NCBI GenBank assembly: GCA_027605045.1
Contig: JAQFWX010000135.1
Coordinates: 28,690-92,689 of the forward strand
Length of the DNA: 64,000 nt
Direction of reading: 5' to 3'
From: Phallus indusiatus
Taxonomy: Eukaryota > Basidiomycota > Agaricomycetes > Phallales > Phallaceae
Positions 11,133 to 22,363 of this stretch are shown piece by piece (the first letter of the stretch is position 1; each line of letters opens with the position of its first letter). The notes under the pieces were generated by a model that was given only the letters and a program-made list of their open reading frames with translations, was not told the DNA's origin and did no database searches. Made by a program: the position numbers and the translations under genes.

Positions 11133-13088
11133 TCACAAAGAACTCTTAACCCACTTTCCACCATCCAAAGCCTCCAAATACGGCATCAAGTCAGTGGTCA
11201 AAAAGTCGCTGGGCCATTCTTTTCGCACTTGGGCTTTCAAATAATCGGCGGCAATGCGAACCTGCTCGTCTTTAATTGCTGGGACTATCTTCGGAATTTG
11301 TGGAACAATTTCTTCAACCAAGGAGTCGATATACCCTGTAGTAATTGGATGTCCGCTGTCAAGGAACGAGTCGTACTTGATCCATTGCCATAGTTGGATA
11401 CGGGCAATTTCAGCTGTTGCGGCGTCCTCCATTAGGTGGTTAAGAGGAATGCACCCGTTTCCTGAGATCCAGGCAGCAGAGTAGGCTATGGCACTGGTTA
11501 TATGGTCAGTCAACATATCAAAACCGTGTATCCAGCTGATCAGACGTACGCAGATACATTAGACCTCACACCTGCATCAGTGATCTTGCCTTTGACATTG
11601 GTATTCAAGAGATCGGCGGCGGCAACACGAACGTCCTCTCTGCGAACGTGGTATTGATTTGGACCAAGCATGTGCTCGTTGAAGATATCCATGGCAATTT
11701 TGTTAATCAGCGGGTGTGCAATCCAGGTTCCTTTTGAACTTCAACACCCTGTATCATCTATGACAAACGAAAGCTTACCATCATGCCCGGCAGTAACCTC
11801 TCGCAGCTTATCAGCGCGGACTTTGTCCATTGCTTCTTGGTTGGCCTTTTCATCTCCTTTGATGGGAATCTGGGCAGACATTCCACCCATCGCCGCGACC
11901 TTGCGCCTGTCATTTACATTGAATACTCGTAATTGGAATCATGATTCTGAACCTACTTGTGGCATGTTTGAATGAGCAACCTCACATACGCGTCCATGAA
12001 CCCGGTCTCCATCGTAACGTCTTTACGGTCGGGCATGACTGCGCCGGGATCTGCTCTGCGCTTTTTGATGAAGGAGAAGATGTAATCCCATCTAAAAGGA
12101 CCATTGTCAGTCAGTGTATGCCCACGCGTATGACAACTTTTCGCATACCTTCCGCAATTCAAACCAGCAGAGTGGTGCCTCAACTCAAACAGAATTTCTT
12201 CCATGTGGAATGCTGCAGGCAAAGTCTCGATCAACACCGTAGCGCGAATGGTACCGTGGGTCATGCCAATATAGGACTGGCTGAATTGGAAAATATCATT
12301 CCACAAACGCGCCTCAAGATAATGTTCCATCTTGGGAAGGTAGAAATACGGCCCAGAACCACGCTTGACGAGTTCATGTGCATTGTGGAAGAAATAGAGT
12401 GCAAAGTCGAAGATACTTCCTGATACAGGTCTGTTATCAACCGTGACTCGGGGCTCATCCAAGTGCCATCCTCGGGGTCTGTGGTGAAATGAGAGCGTGT
12501 TTAAATTTGGTTCTGCAGGTAGCATGATCGCGGGCCGGGCTTACCGTACGATGAGAACGGCGGGGTTTTGAGATAGTGTGTATGATTTTCCGCCTTGTTC
12601 GAAATCAACTTGATGTCTAATCGCATCATATAGATTCAGTTGGCCGTTCACCATATTAGCGAACGTGGGGGAGTTCGAGTCTACGAAGAGGTATTTTAGT
12701 CTCTCAGTGGTTGACAATCGTTGGGTAAATTACCTTCAAAGTCGGCCATAAATGTTTTGGCGCCACTGTTAAGAGCGTTCACAACCATCTTTCTATCCGT
12801 GGGACCAGTAATCTCCACACGTCTGTCCTCGAGACCTGGAGCGGGTGGCGCACAGGTCCATGCAGGCTCGTCGCGAATGTTCTTTGTCTCGGGTGGAAAA
12901 TCAAGCTGCGCGCCTGCATCGAGTCGGTATTGAGTTGTCAAACGAGCTCGGAGGAGAGTCTGGCGAGTTGACTCGAAGGTTCGGTGAAGAGCCGCGATGA
13001 ACGCGAGGGCAGGTTCGGTCAAGATGACGGACTGAGCTTTCCCTGGAACCTCTGCGTTAACCTTTACGCCTTGAATGTTGACTGACAT
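11133..13088 (-). CDS. Malate synthase (glyoxylate cycle)
   Basis: Condenses glyoxylate with acetyl-CoA to malate, letting the fungus grow on acetate, fatty acids or C2 compounds. It is spread over several exons: 13088-12734, 12680-12545, 12478 onward and others. The product is about 540 residues, the usual size of malate synthase A. Diagnostic segments appear in order: [115 protein letters not shown] and [20 protein letters not shown]. The catalytic Arg ([11 protein letters not shown]) and the metal-ligand Glu/Asp region are intact. The protein ends KSSL. Peroxisomal malate synthases usually end SKL, so the terminal SSL is a non-canonical targeting tripeptide. Confidence 0.95.
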
Positions 13089-13590
13089 AACGTCGAAAGG
13101 GAATTAGATATGACGGTGGTATGTGCTGAGAAGAAGAAGAGAGAAGGGAATTCTACGAGACATGGGAGTTGAGAAACCGTGGTTGCTTTATAGTAATTCG
13201 AGTCTGATCGAGCACCGGAGTGCCGCCAATGACGATGTGCTCCGAAAAGTCACGACCCGCGAGACCGAATTTTCATGTGATTTTTGTCTGGCGGAGGCAT
13301 TCCCCCCCACGAGCAGGGTGCCGTAGATCCACATATAGGATGAGCTCTTTTTTCAGTGGGAAACAGGGGTTGCTTTCTTTGTTTGTTTCTCGTTTAAACA
13401 TTCTACAGGTAATACAATAATAAATATATATTTATCAATGGGCTTCTATAATAAAGTCGTTGCTGCAAAGGGAATGGTACTAGGAGACTCGAGCACGCCT
13501 TGAATCATACATACATATGCAACATGCCCCATCCTAATATAAGAAGAAAACAAAACAAAAGATGACGAAGAGAGAAGGGTCAGAGCTCCT
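13089..13590. other. Intergenic region between malate synthase and GET1
   Basis: This is the promoter side of malate synthase and the 3' side of GET1. I see no gene. It holds a CCCCCCACG stretch near 13305 and A/T-rich sequence, with TAATAAATATATA at about 13419. Confidence 0.5.
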
Positions 13591-14526
13591 TCATTCCGTT
13601 TTCAAAGTGCTTTCCCGTTTTGTATTCGTACCCGGAGATGCCTTTTCCGTCGGCTGCGATTCGGGCTGAGCACTCCCTACAGTTCACGACGGAACGGTTT
13701 CAACAGAAAAAAAGGAGAAAGAAAAAAAGGCACGTTAGATCCCGTGACGAAAAGAAAAACACATGATCGAGCCCTGAGACTTACTTAGATCCGCTATGTC
13801 TTTAACGATGTTTTCGAGGATGCGTAAGACTCTTGAGCATGCCATTTGCCAGACACCAACACTTACGGCACCTTGAGAATGATATTATTAAAAGATGACT
13901 ATTATGGCGAACTTCAACGGCATGATATCGGGCTTTCTTACCTAGTGGGGCGAAAGGGAGAGCTAGCCACCACTGTAACGGACCAAACCAGCCAGGAGGA
14001 ACGTAAAACACGGCTGTCTTGCCGTACCACCATCCTATCCCGTACTGAGCTCCAGAAGTGAGACACCATAGTATTACGTTGAACTTTCTCGAGAAGGAAG
14101 TTTTTGAGGCTGAGAGCACACTATCTGTTATGCATAGACACATTAGTATTCCGCTGGCAGATATTAATCCCTTTAATCCTTACTGGACTTTTCTAAATCT
14201 TCGAGTCCTTTGTCCACCTTACGTCTGAGCTTGGCCCATTTAGCAAACTGATCTTGAGCCGACGTCTGCAGTAATTCTTGCTTCGTCAAGAGAATATCCT
14301 TCTGTAGCTGACGATGCCGTTGAACATTCTTCTTATTAAATATATAGCTGTGCGCCGAATAAAACTAAGAAACAGAAGAAAAAGGTGGTTCGTTATTGGT
14401 TATTTGTAAGTCGTTTACGAAAGCAGATGCTGCAACACATACGAGATTGAGTAGTACGCTCTTGCCAATCCAATTGACAAGCTGGGTAAAAAATGCGACG
14501 AGGAGTATCGTTACGATGAGAGACAT
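13591..14526 (-). CDS. GET1: GET1 (WRB homologue), tail-anchored protein insertion receptor
   Basis: GET1 forms the ER-membrane receptor with GET2 that takes tail-anchored proteins from the Get3 ATPase. Five exons splice in frame. The ATG at 14526 gives a first membrane helix ([20 protein letters not shown]). Next comes a cytosolic coiled coil ([20 protein letters not shown], then [20 protein letters not shown]), the Get3-binding arm. The C-terminal membrane segment contains the family signature [16 protein letters not shown] and [11 protein letters not shown], then [12 protein letters not shown] short polar tail ends TLKTE, TGA at 13593-13591. Order and signature fit the CHD5/GET1 family closely. 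Confidence 0.92.
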
Positions 14527-14872
14527 TATTTGTACAATCCTTCCCCCTTCTCTCGTCCTTGTTCAAAAGGCGAGGATTACTTTTTAAGAGGACCTACTGG
14601 CCACGACGCTGATCAGACCGTGAGAACATTAGTTTTGCAGCCCCCATGGCTCCGGACCAATCAGCCCATTCCACTGGTAGACATGTCTAACCCGTCCTGG
14701 TTTCTCGCGATAAAGGTCTTTTTCTCATCAAGTAAAACTCATTAATTAAGATGTCTCAAAACCAATCTTTCTGATAACGATGCAGGTTAGTTATGTTTAG
14801 AGGACGCGCACGCCATTTTTCAAGTCTCGAATCCAGTATTCAGCAGTATATGTATATGTAAACAAATGTTAT

Positions 14873-16379
14873 CTATTTAAGACCAAAGAGTTCGGGGTGT
14901 GGTAAGCGGTATATGTCACCGACTGCGACAAAGGTTGGTTTGGTTTTTCTTAAGTCAGAAAGGACCTGAAAAAATCAAAAAAATGAGTTGTGAAGGATGA
15001 TACAATTGCTATGGAACACAGACCTTGTTGACGGATGCTGCCGTAAGTTTTTCAGAAGAACTAAAGAGCTGGTTAACCCAGGGCTAAGAAGGACCAGGTT
15101 AATTCGAAGCTCTCTACTAAAAGCTAAAAGGATATGGTAGACATACAGTAGTAGCTGATACAAGCTGGCCAGCGCGAGTATCCGACTCGCTAGCAGCGGC
15201 AAACTTGGCTTTAGCAGTTGCGCGTTTAAGGTCTTCTTCTTTTAATGGGGTATTATCAAAGGCTTTAGCCACGGTCTTGCTAGCTTCCGTTACATCCCCA
15301 GGTGTCTGTCCTTGAACCAAAACACCGAACAGCGAAGCGTCGGAGTACTGTAGTAATACAGGTCGTGCAGAAGCACCATTTGGAAGACCAGTCGCTAGTG
15401 GAGAAGAGCTTGTCGACCATTTTAATGATGGTGTGGTGGAAAGGTGATGATAGAGGACGGAAAGTTCGGCTGTAGGCTGTCCAGGCAATCCGTACCCAAC
15501 AAAGACCGTATGAGGGCCGTGTTGACCTTGTTCCGAGAATGAAACACGGGTTTCGCCTCCATAGTATTTGGTCGTTTGAGAGTCCGTTATATTAGCACTC
15601 GGAGCAGATGCAAGGTGTTTCTCAACAAGCTGGGCAAGTTTCTCTTGTGAAATACCGGTGCCTAGGATAGTGACATTTCCTTTCCCGAACACATTGTTTG
15701 CATACTCGGCAACATCCTCGGCGGTGATATGTGAATGAGGTTGAGCGAAAAGCGAGTCGCCCAAGCCGGAACGGAACGCAATGGAATGTGCCAATTCGAG
15801 GGCGAGGACGGCGGGATCAGCTTTGGCTTCGATGGTCTCGGCTTCAACAAGAGGAAGAACAGATTCCTCTAGCTCATAGCGTGTAAAACGGGTGGTTGTT
15901 AAAACGTTGGATAATACATCCACGAAGAACTCCCTGCAATTCAAAACGAATTTAGTCAATTTTTCTTGACATGGTTAAGGAAGATGCTCACTCGTCTCCT
16001 CGGAGGAATTCGGTGGTATATGCTACGTGCTCGCGAGATAAGGACGTGGACAGAACACCTCCATATAACTCGGTTTCACGGACTGTTCCTAGAGCGGATC
16101 GTTGAGCGGTATTCTACAGAATCCGGTCAGCATCTTCAAAGCCAGCTTCTAGAGTAAAAAAAAACATACTTTGAATCCAAAATGTCTTAATGCATGGGCA
16201 AGACCTGGTTTCGGCTCGTATCTGCTACCAGCTTTCACGATAAACGAAACCGAAGAAGTGGACTGGCCATTGTCAGCCGCGACAATTTTGAAGCCAGCTG
16301 CGTCTGAGACAGTGGCAAAGTATCTCGCTTTTGAGGCAAGACGTCGCGTCGAGGCCACTCTGGTAGCAGAGGCAAGCAT
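14873..16379 (-). CDS. QCR2: Cytochrome b-c1 complex core protein 2 (QCR2)
   Basis: Core subunit 2 of respiratory complex III, an M16-peptidase-like fold without protease activity. Exon 1 (from 16379) begins MLASATRVASTRRLASKARY, a mitochondrial presequence, followed by IVKAGSRYEPKPGLAHALRH. Later exons give RSALGTVRETELYGG, TRFTRYELEESVLPL, YANNVFGKGNVTILGTGI and FVGYGLPGQP. The frame is recovered in a short exon (LFSSSEKLTAASVNK) and ends LPHPELFGLK, TAG at 14875-14873. As expected for core 2, there is no HXXEH zinc motif where the M16 protease would have it. Length is about 440 residues. The acceptor before the SSSEKL exon was chosen by frame and is the least certain junction. Confidence 0.9.
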
Positions 16380-16603
16380 CTAGCAGAAATAGTATAGCAA
16401 TACGATGGAGACTTTGGGATGAAGCGGAGTTTGGAATAAATTGACGCCGGTGTTCTGAGTAAAATGTGGGTGCTTGTTGACGCTCGAAACTTGAAAAGAA
16501 AAAAAAGTAAATTGCAATTATTAGCCTACTAATACATGTACATAATGAAACAACAATAATGAAAAAAAATACATGGCACACAATTCTTGTTTCTCTTTTA
16601 TCT

Positions 16604-19218
16604 TTAAAACACCAGACCCGACGTATCGTACGCATACACCCACCCGTCGAGCCCCCCAATAACGAGCGGTTTTTCTCTTTTATAAGGATCACCTAAACAA
16701 CCCACCGAAACTTGACAACACAATTGGGCAAGTACTTTAGGCGCTTGGTTTGAATATCTTGTGTCCCACAATAAAATTCTGTCTTTAAAAGATTCGTTGG
16801 CGAGAGAAAAGGTACTCGACTTAGGCAATAGGAAACTCACTGTCACCGCTATTGCCAGTAACAAGACCAACATTCTGTCCTACAGAAGACTCGGTCGTCC
16901 ATTCCATAAACGAAATACTGAATGACCTCTCCATTTGCACTTCGTGATAAAACTCCATAGCACATTTCTTGGAGTCTAGAAATCGACCATCATACACGCG
17001 GACCCTATGGTCGTTTGTTGCGACAGCCAGATGAATCCCATCAGGGCTCCATGCTGCTTTAGTAACACCAGGTTCCTTGTCTAGACAGGGCATCTCCAGG
17101 ATTTCAGCGACGGAACTACCGTCTTTTCTTCGTGCATCGTATAGATCGAGACTGAGAATGTTGCCGCGCTGAGTAAATAGTGCGAGCATTGAACCTAAAA
17201 AGGATGTTATCATTTAGAATACGGAAAACTTTTGAACGGTTTACCATCCGGGCTCAAACATATCTCCTCCCCGTTTTGACCGTTATCCAGGCTATACCTA
17301 TGTTTTCCGGAACGTATATCGTAGACGTGATGACAAATATTAGCGAGGGAAGCTCTTCTCACTTCCGTGCATGTGAATAGGTCATCCGAGGAAGCATAAT
17401 CCCCCCAGACTGTAGCCCCAAACAAAGCATTCTGCACAGTTGTTTGTTTGTTAGTTAGTTTTTGCCGCGAATAGTCGACAGTTTGATCCCCGTCATATGA
17501 GTATGAATGAAGGAATAGATTTCTGACCGCCATATTTCGTAAGAACAAATCGTGCGATATGATTTGACTTACCCATTCCGGCATGGTGCCGAAAATATGC
17601 TTCGTGTGTCAGGTAGCCTATTTTTCCGAAAAACGATGTCGTGCACGTAGCTCCCACCATACGTTTCTTGAATAACGTGGTAAGAGCATTAATTATTGAG
17701 GAGAAGAATATTTCCTGTATACCTCTACCCCAGCGCCTTACAGGGACGTACGAGAATTTGGTGTCGCCAGTATCTAAGTAGAGATTCTTGATCTTAGGTG
17801 TTGCGTAGTTCCAGATCGTTACGACGCCATCTCGTCCAGCGGAAACGAATACATTTTGTCTGCAACAAAAGAGCATATAATTAATGTGGAAATGTGAGAA
17901 TGTAAAAAATATGTACGCATTAGGATCGAAACAAGCTCGCTCGACATCGAAATATCTCGGATCAGGATTACCATCTAGGTTGAATATGTTCTGAAGTCTA
18001 TTTAAAAGCAGATACGATGTTACATACCTCCTCCGGGATCATTTCCCCGCAAATGGTGAGATGGTAAAAACTCGGGGGATTCTGAGCCTTGAACATAGCA
18101 TTTTAAGAGATTTTTTTAAAGGAATCTGGTCAGAACGCGTTGCGCACCGGTTTGAAAGTACGCGAGAGTGTTGGATTCATTGTACAAGTTTCGCGTTGTT
18201 TCTGGTAGATATCACTTATATGAGCTATTATAAAAATAGTAATTGTTTGTTGACGCTCACCGCTCTCTCCGCCGCCCGGGGTCGCACTGGAAACCAAAAG
18301 TCGTTCGCCTGATTGACTTATCCAAGTACAAGCTAGACAGAACATTTATTGGAATTTTTTGAGAGATGAAGCGAAAGGAAGTACCATCTGCCATTCGAAA
18401 ACTGCATTGGGGGTATAAATGTTTCAAGGGGGTGTTGAATTCCCTACTTCGATCTCGCACGAGCCCGGTACGCGGTCGATAGGCGCGAGTGACTCGAAAC
18501 TATTTCATTCAAAATGCATATATTCCAGTCTATTGAAGAAGAGATAGCTTACTGGTTTGTATTTTTGCTGAGCATGTATCGGAAGCGGATCGCTCCGGGT
18601 CTGGACGCGACCGAGAGACAGTTTTTTCAAAGCAGTTTCCACTTCTGCGGTTATATCTCGTGCGTAAACAACATTTACAGGAGGAGGACACTAGATAAGA
18701 ACGAATATTTAACCCCCCTTCAAAAGAAAATAGGACTTTGTCACAGGACCGTAGAACGTACCACTTCGCGACGCATCTCGTATCCTGGTATGTTGTCATA
18801 ATCGGACTCTGTTTCCTTCTCAAAATCGTCATCATCATCAGTGTCCAACTTAATTATGCGAGAGGTCGAGGGTCCAGGTTTGGGTTCTGATTGCAACTTG
18901 TCAAATGGTGTTGTCCGCATCTAGCCTTTGGGTTGAGTAAAACAAATCTTGATTGCCAACTCGGGATGTAAACATACCCTCTTGGAAGATGAGACTCCAT
19001 TTGTCTTTTGGATCTTGTTCTTATTCCTAGGGCGTACTACACCTAGAAAGTATGGTCAACGAACATTGGAAAAATGCGTCTTCACTCTTGCTAGCGCGTA
19101 ACGTACTAAGGCATTCTATATCCGAATCATCCGATTCGAGGGTGATGACCTGAGGAGCTTTTTTACGTTTGAGATTTTTGTTGAAGGACACCTGGATGAA
19201 TTGGATATCCTTGTCCAT
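16604..19218 (-). CDS. WD40-repeat protein of unknown function
   Basis: The ATG at 19218 begins MDKDIQFIQVSFNKNL, followed by an acidic, Ser-rich region (LESDDSDIE, then LDTDDDDDFEKETESDYDN). Exons continue through CPPPVNVVYARDITAEVE, FEWQM|ACTWISQSGERLL, FYHLTICGEMIP and FDPNAQNVFVSAGRDGVVTI. The C-terminal half holds WD-type blades: SAGRDGVVTIWNY, HHVYDIRSGKHRYS, IHLAVATNDHRVRVYDGRF, LVTGNSGDRILLWDTRY and VIGGLDGWVYAYD, ending SGLVF, TAA at 16606-16604. It is probably a scaffold of a nuclear or cytosolic complex. I cannot assign it to a named WD40 family. A Lys-rich PKKKKKK frame just upstream (about 19310) could be an additional 5' exon, but no in-frame ATG was found for it. Confidence 0.7.
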
Positions 19219-19508
19219 GTTGACGAGACTGAGACTGGAATACAACCAAACGTGATGAACATACCCACGTTGACTAGCCGACTAGCCGGGCAGGGCTTCT
19301 TTTTCTTCTTCTTCGGCAACTTACGCGATTAGCTCATCTCCTCTTTTTACGTAAGTGTTTATTATCGAAAAAAAACAAAAAGCGACTTCCCGTATTTCCT
19401 CTTGCTATAAAGCAAGTTTAACATATTTTATCACCTCCACAACACGAACTCATGATGCGTCCAAGATAGTCCAAAAATAGTCCCGACTTTGTGACTGATC
19501 GCGCTTCA

Positions 19509-19517
19509 AGCAGCAAT
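19509..19517. repeat. Left target-site duplication of the MULE
   Basis: AGCAGCAAT at 19509-19517 abuts the left terminal inverted repeat and is repeated exactly at 29997-30005 beyond the right one. A 9-base duplication is the hallmark of the Mutator superfamily. Confidence 0.92.
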
Positions 19518-19671
19518 GGTAGTAAAGCGTGCAAAAACTATTATTAAGCGGCTTGCGATGCCATGTCACCGGTTATTTAGCCGCTGTCCCTCATCCTCGC
19601 TTCCTCTTTCTTGACGTCGCTTCCCCTTATTTCATTATTTAACCATTTTCAGTCTCTCCGTCTGGTACTCT
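19518..19671 (+). repeat. Left terminal inverted repeat of the MULE
   Basis: It begins GGTAGTAAAGCGTGCAAAAA and aligns without gaps to the reverse complement of 29843-29996. The outer 108 bases show six mismatches. The inner 46 bases are more diverged but still end with the shared CTGGTACTCT. Long inverted repeats of this kind are typical of MULEs. Confidence 0.92.
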
Positions 19672-20151
19672 AGGTCTACACCTATCAATTATTCTTTCCT
19701 CATTCGGTCATACCTCCGCTGTTATAGCAGGTTCTTTTCCCCATCCGAACTAGTGTACTATCGGCAGTTGGCTCTCCCATAGGCAACTCTTTTCTGGTTT
19801 TGTTTCCATTCGCTTGTATGCTAATTTAATACTTTTTGATAAAGCCTTTGTCCTTGCCAAGAGCTGCTTCCTATATAGGGATTAGAGTAACCATTTTTGG
19901 AATATACGTCATTTCGCGCTCTGGTATTTTCTCCATACAGTCTGAAAACCTTTGAGTAGTTCCTTGTTCGCTTGAATGAAATGTCAAAAAAACGTCAAAA
20001 ATCTGGTTTCAATTTATTTTGTTACTTGCCGGCCGTGCACCCCAGCCTCGAAATAATCTCGTTTTCTCCGATATATAAATATTGTCCCAGTCCACTCCAA
20101 AGTCATTCGTCCGCCCGCACTCACTCGCGCACACATCCCCCTTCATCCGAC

Positions 20152-22136
20152 ATGCCTTTCACACCAGCTGCTTCCCCATCTGTTTCATCTCCTGAGCTTT
20201 ATTCACCCAGCCGCGCACCTGTTAATGTCGCAGATTCCTCCGAGGTATATACGAAGTGCAAAGAGCTGATGAATTCATCTATCAGGCAAGGTCGTATTCT
20301 CAACTGGGTTAATCGGAGTGTGTCCAAACCTCTATTGTGGATGTGGTAAGTGTCTCTCCTTCATAGTTGATCAATACTTTGAGTTGTGTTCATAGGCCAC
20401 TTAATGATAGTGGAGAACCATTCCCTCCGACTCAGCTGGATTTCGCGTTCAAACATTTTGAATTTACTCCGCCATGCTGCCCATGTAACACTCAGGATCC
20501 CGATCCGCATGTTTTTCATTTTGCCAAAATATGGGTTGTTTACAAGCCTGACTCTCAGTACCACCGTAAAGTTGTTTTAGGGTGTCAAGGTCATTATGCC
20601 GGCTGTGGAATTTTTGGTGAATAATTCCAATTTTTCCTATATCAGTTTTTCGTTTTCTTAATCTATTGATTTAGTTCCATTGGAGAAAATACATGATGAT
20701 CCGCGTCTGCTGACTACAAGATATCCTCGCCGCCATACAATCAAGCTGACTGGTATGTACATTTGAATCTTTAATGGCTAATTTCTACAAATGATTACAG
20801 GTCTCCCGGGCTTTGATCCTAAGGACCTTCTTCAACCTTGGGAGACGGATCCTACTTTGCCGCGCCCCCAGAGCCTTATACCTTCGACCCCTTCGCCTCC
20901 CTCCCGTTTTATACTGCCAACCCGGACTAGTGGTTTCAATACCCCTCGAGGTATGTTTATTAGTTTCTTCCTTTACTTGATGTTTTATCTGTGAGATGAT
21001 TAATTAGGGAAAAAGCGAACATCTGGTAATATTTCGGCAATTCCCTTTCTTCTTTCTAGTCCCAAGAAAACTAGAAATAGTCCCAGTAAGTCTGGAGTTC
21101 GCTTTATAGATGCTATGGGTTGATTTTATTAATCTGAAATTAGGTTTTTCAGATAATGAAGGTAGGCAACAGTTTGAACTAAAGGAGCGTTAACAGATAT
21201 AGTAGCAGTTGAGCAAATCTTGTCTTTTCCACCATGCGCGCAGCCTCGTCCGAACCCAACTCCTTCGTCTTCACCTGTTTTGAGTGAAGTGAATTCTACG
21301 CCTCTTACGGGTAAGGAAAGCACGGCCAAACGTGAGTTATTTCTGTTTATTTGATCGAACTGCACTAATTCACACAATAAGGTGTTGAACCAAGTGAACG
21401 CTGGTTTGGGGATACCAGCTGTCTTTTTGAACCTCCGGAGCCTCAATATGCAATCCAAAAAAACGCCGATGTACCCCCTCTTGCAGGAGACGATTTACTA
21501 TCCGCTCTTGCGACATTGAACTCAGGAGAAGGCTTGGTCCACGACACTTTTTGGAGGCTTTATGATAAATGTGATTGCTCACTTTGGATAAGAAAGGATA
21601 TGTTAAAACACCACTTCGAAAAATACTGTCCCCTTTCTGTAGTTCCGCGCCCTCCCACAGGCATACCAATGGATAGTTCTAGAAACACTCAGGTATCATC
21701 GCCCACGCTCGACTCGCAAGCTGCCGTCATCACACCAATGATTCATCGATCGCTGAATCCTTCAGTCAGGCATCCAAAACATCGAGGGACCGTGTCATCC
21801 CTCAGTCAAATGAATGAGACTATGCCCTTACATTCAAGCGCAGTGCCCGCATTTCACTCAGGTAAAATTCAAGATACAGTAAAGACTGAATAATATTATA
21901 TGCTCATTTTTTTATTTCTAGCACCCAATACACCTCAGCGTCACCACCACCATTATTCACCGTATACCGATTCCCAAGGTGAACCACAAATTCCATCTGG
22001 TATTTTGCCCTCGGACGTTAACTCAGGGCATAGTATTCTTATGAAATACTTGAGCTACGCTAGCGGATCTGCATACCTTGCAGATCAAAGTGATTTAAAC
22101 GCCAATGACGGCCGCGCTACTAGTAGCTCTAATTAG
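20152..22136 (+). CDS. MULE-borne protein with GRF-like zinc-finger pattern, unknown function
   Basis: It starts at ATG 20152 (MPFTPAASPSVSSPELYSPS), 480 bases inside the left end. Joins are LLWMW|PLND (GTAAGT...CATAG), GCGIF|VPLEKI, KLT|GLPGF, then several small exons, and a large exon beginning near 21382 with EPSERWFGDTSCLFEPPEP. The N-terminal domain has CCPC, about 38 residues, then CQGHYAGCGIF. This Cys-x-Cys...Cys-x6-Cys followed by an aromatic resembles GRF-type zinc fingers, which bind single-stranded nucleic acid. A second Cys/His cluster follows (CDCSLWIRKDMLKHHFEKYC). The C-terminus is Ser/His-rich and ends GRATSSSN. It may assist transposition or be a passenger. Exon limits between 20950 and 21380 are approximate. 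Confidence 0.6.
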
Positions 22137-22363
22137 TATATTTACTGTGTGCATGCTGGTAATTTGTATAGCATAAAAATTCTGCTCTTAGACTCGTAAA
22201 AAAATGTTTTGTCAAATAAAATTATTTATTATAAAAATTCGTTCTAGACCAAAGAAAATATGTATCACTTTATTTAAGTGTTTACGTTGGCGCCACTACA
22301 CCTGTCGTTTGACGCTTAGCGCTCCAAGCGTCCCTGCCACTGCTCTCCATCCAGCTCAATGAC

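Noticed and set aside
11941..12423. 160-codon plus-strand ORF
   Set aside because: Exactly opposite the malate synthase exons, whose conserved motifs fix the minus strand as coding.
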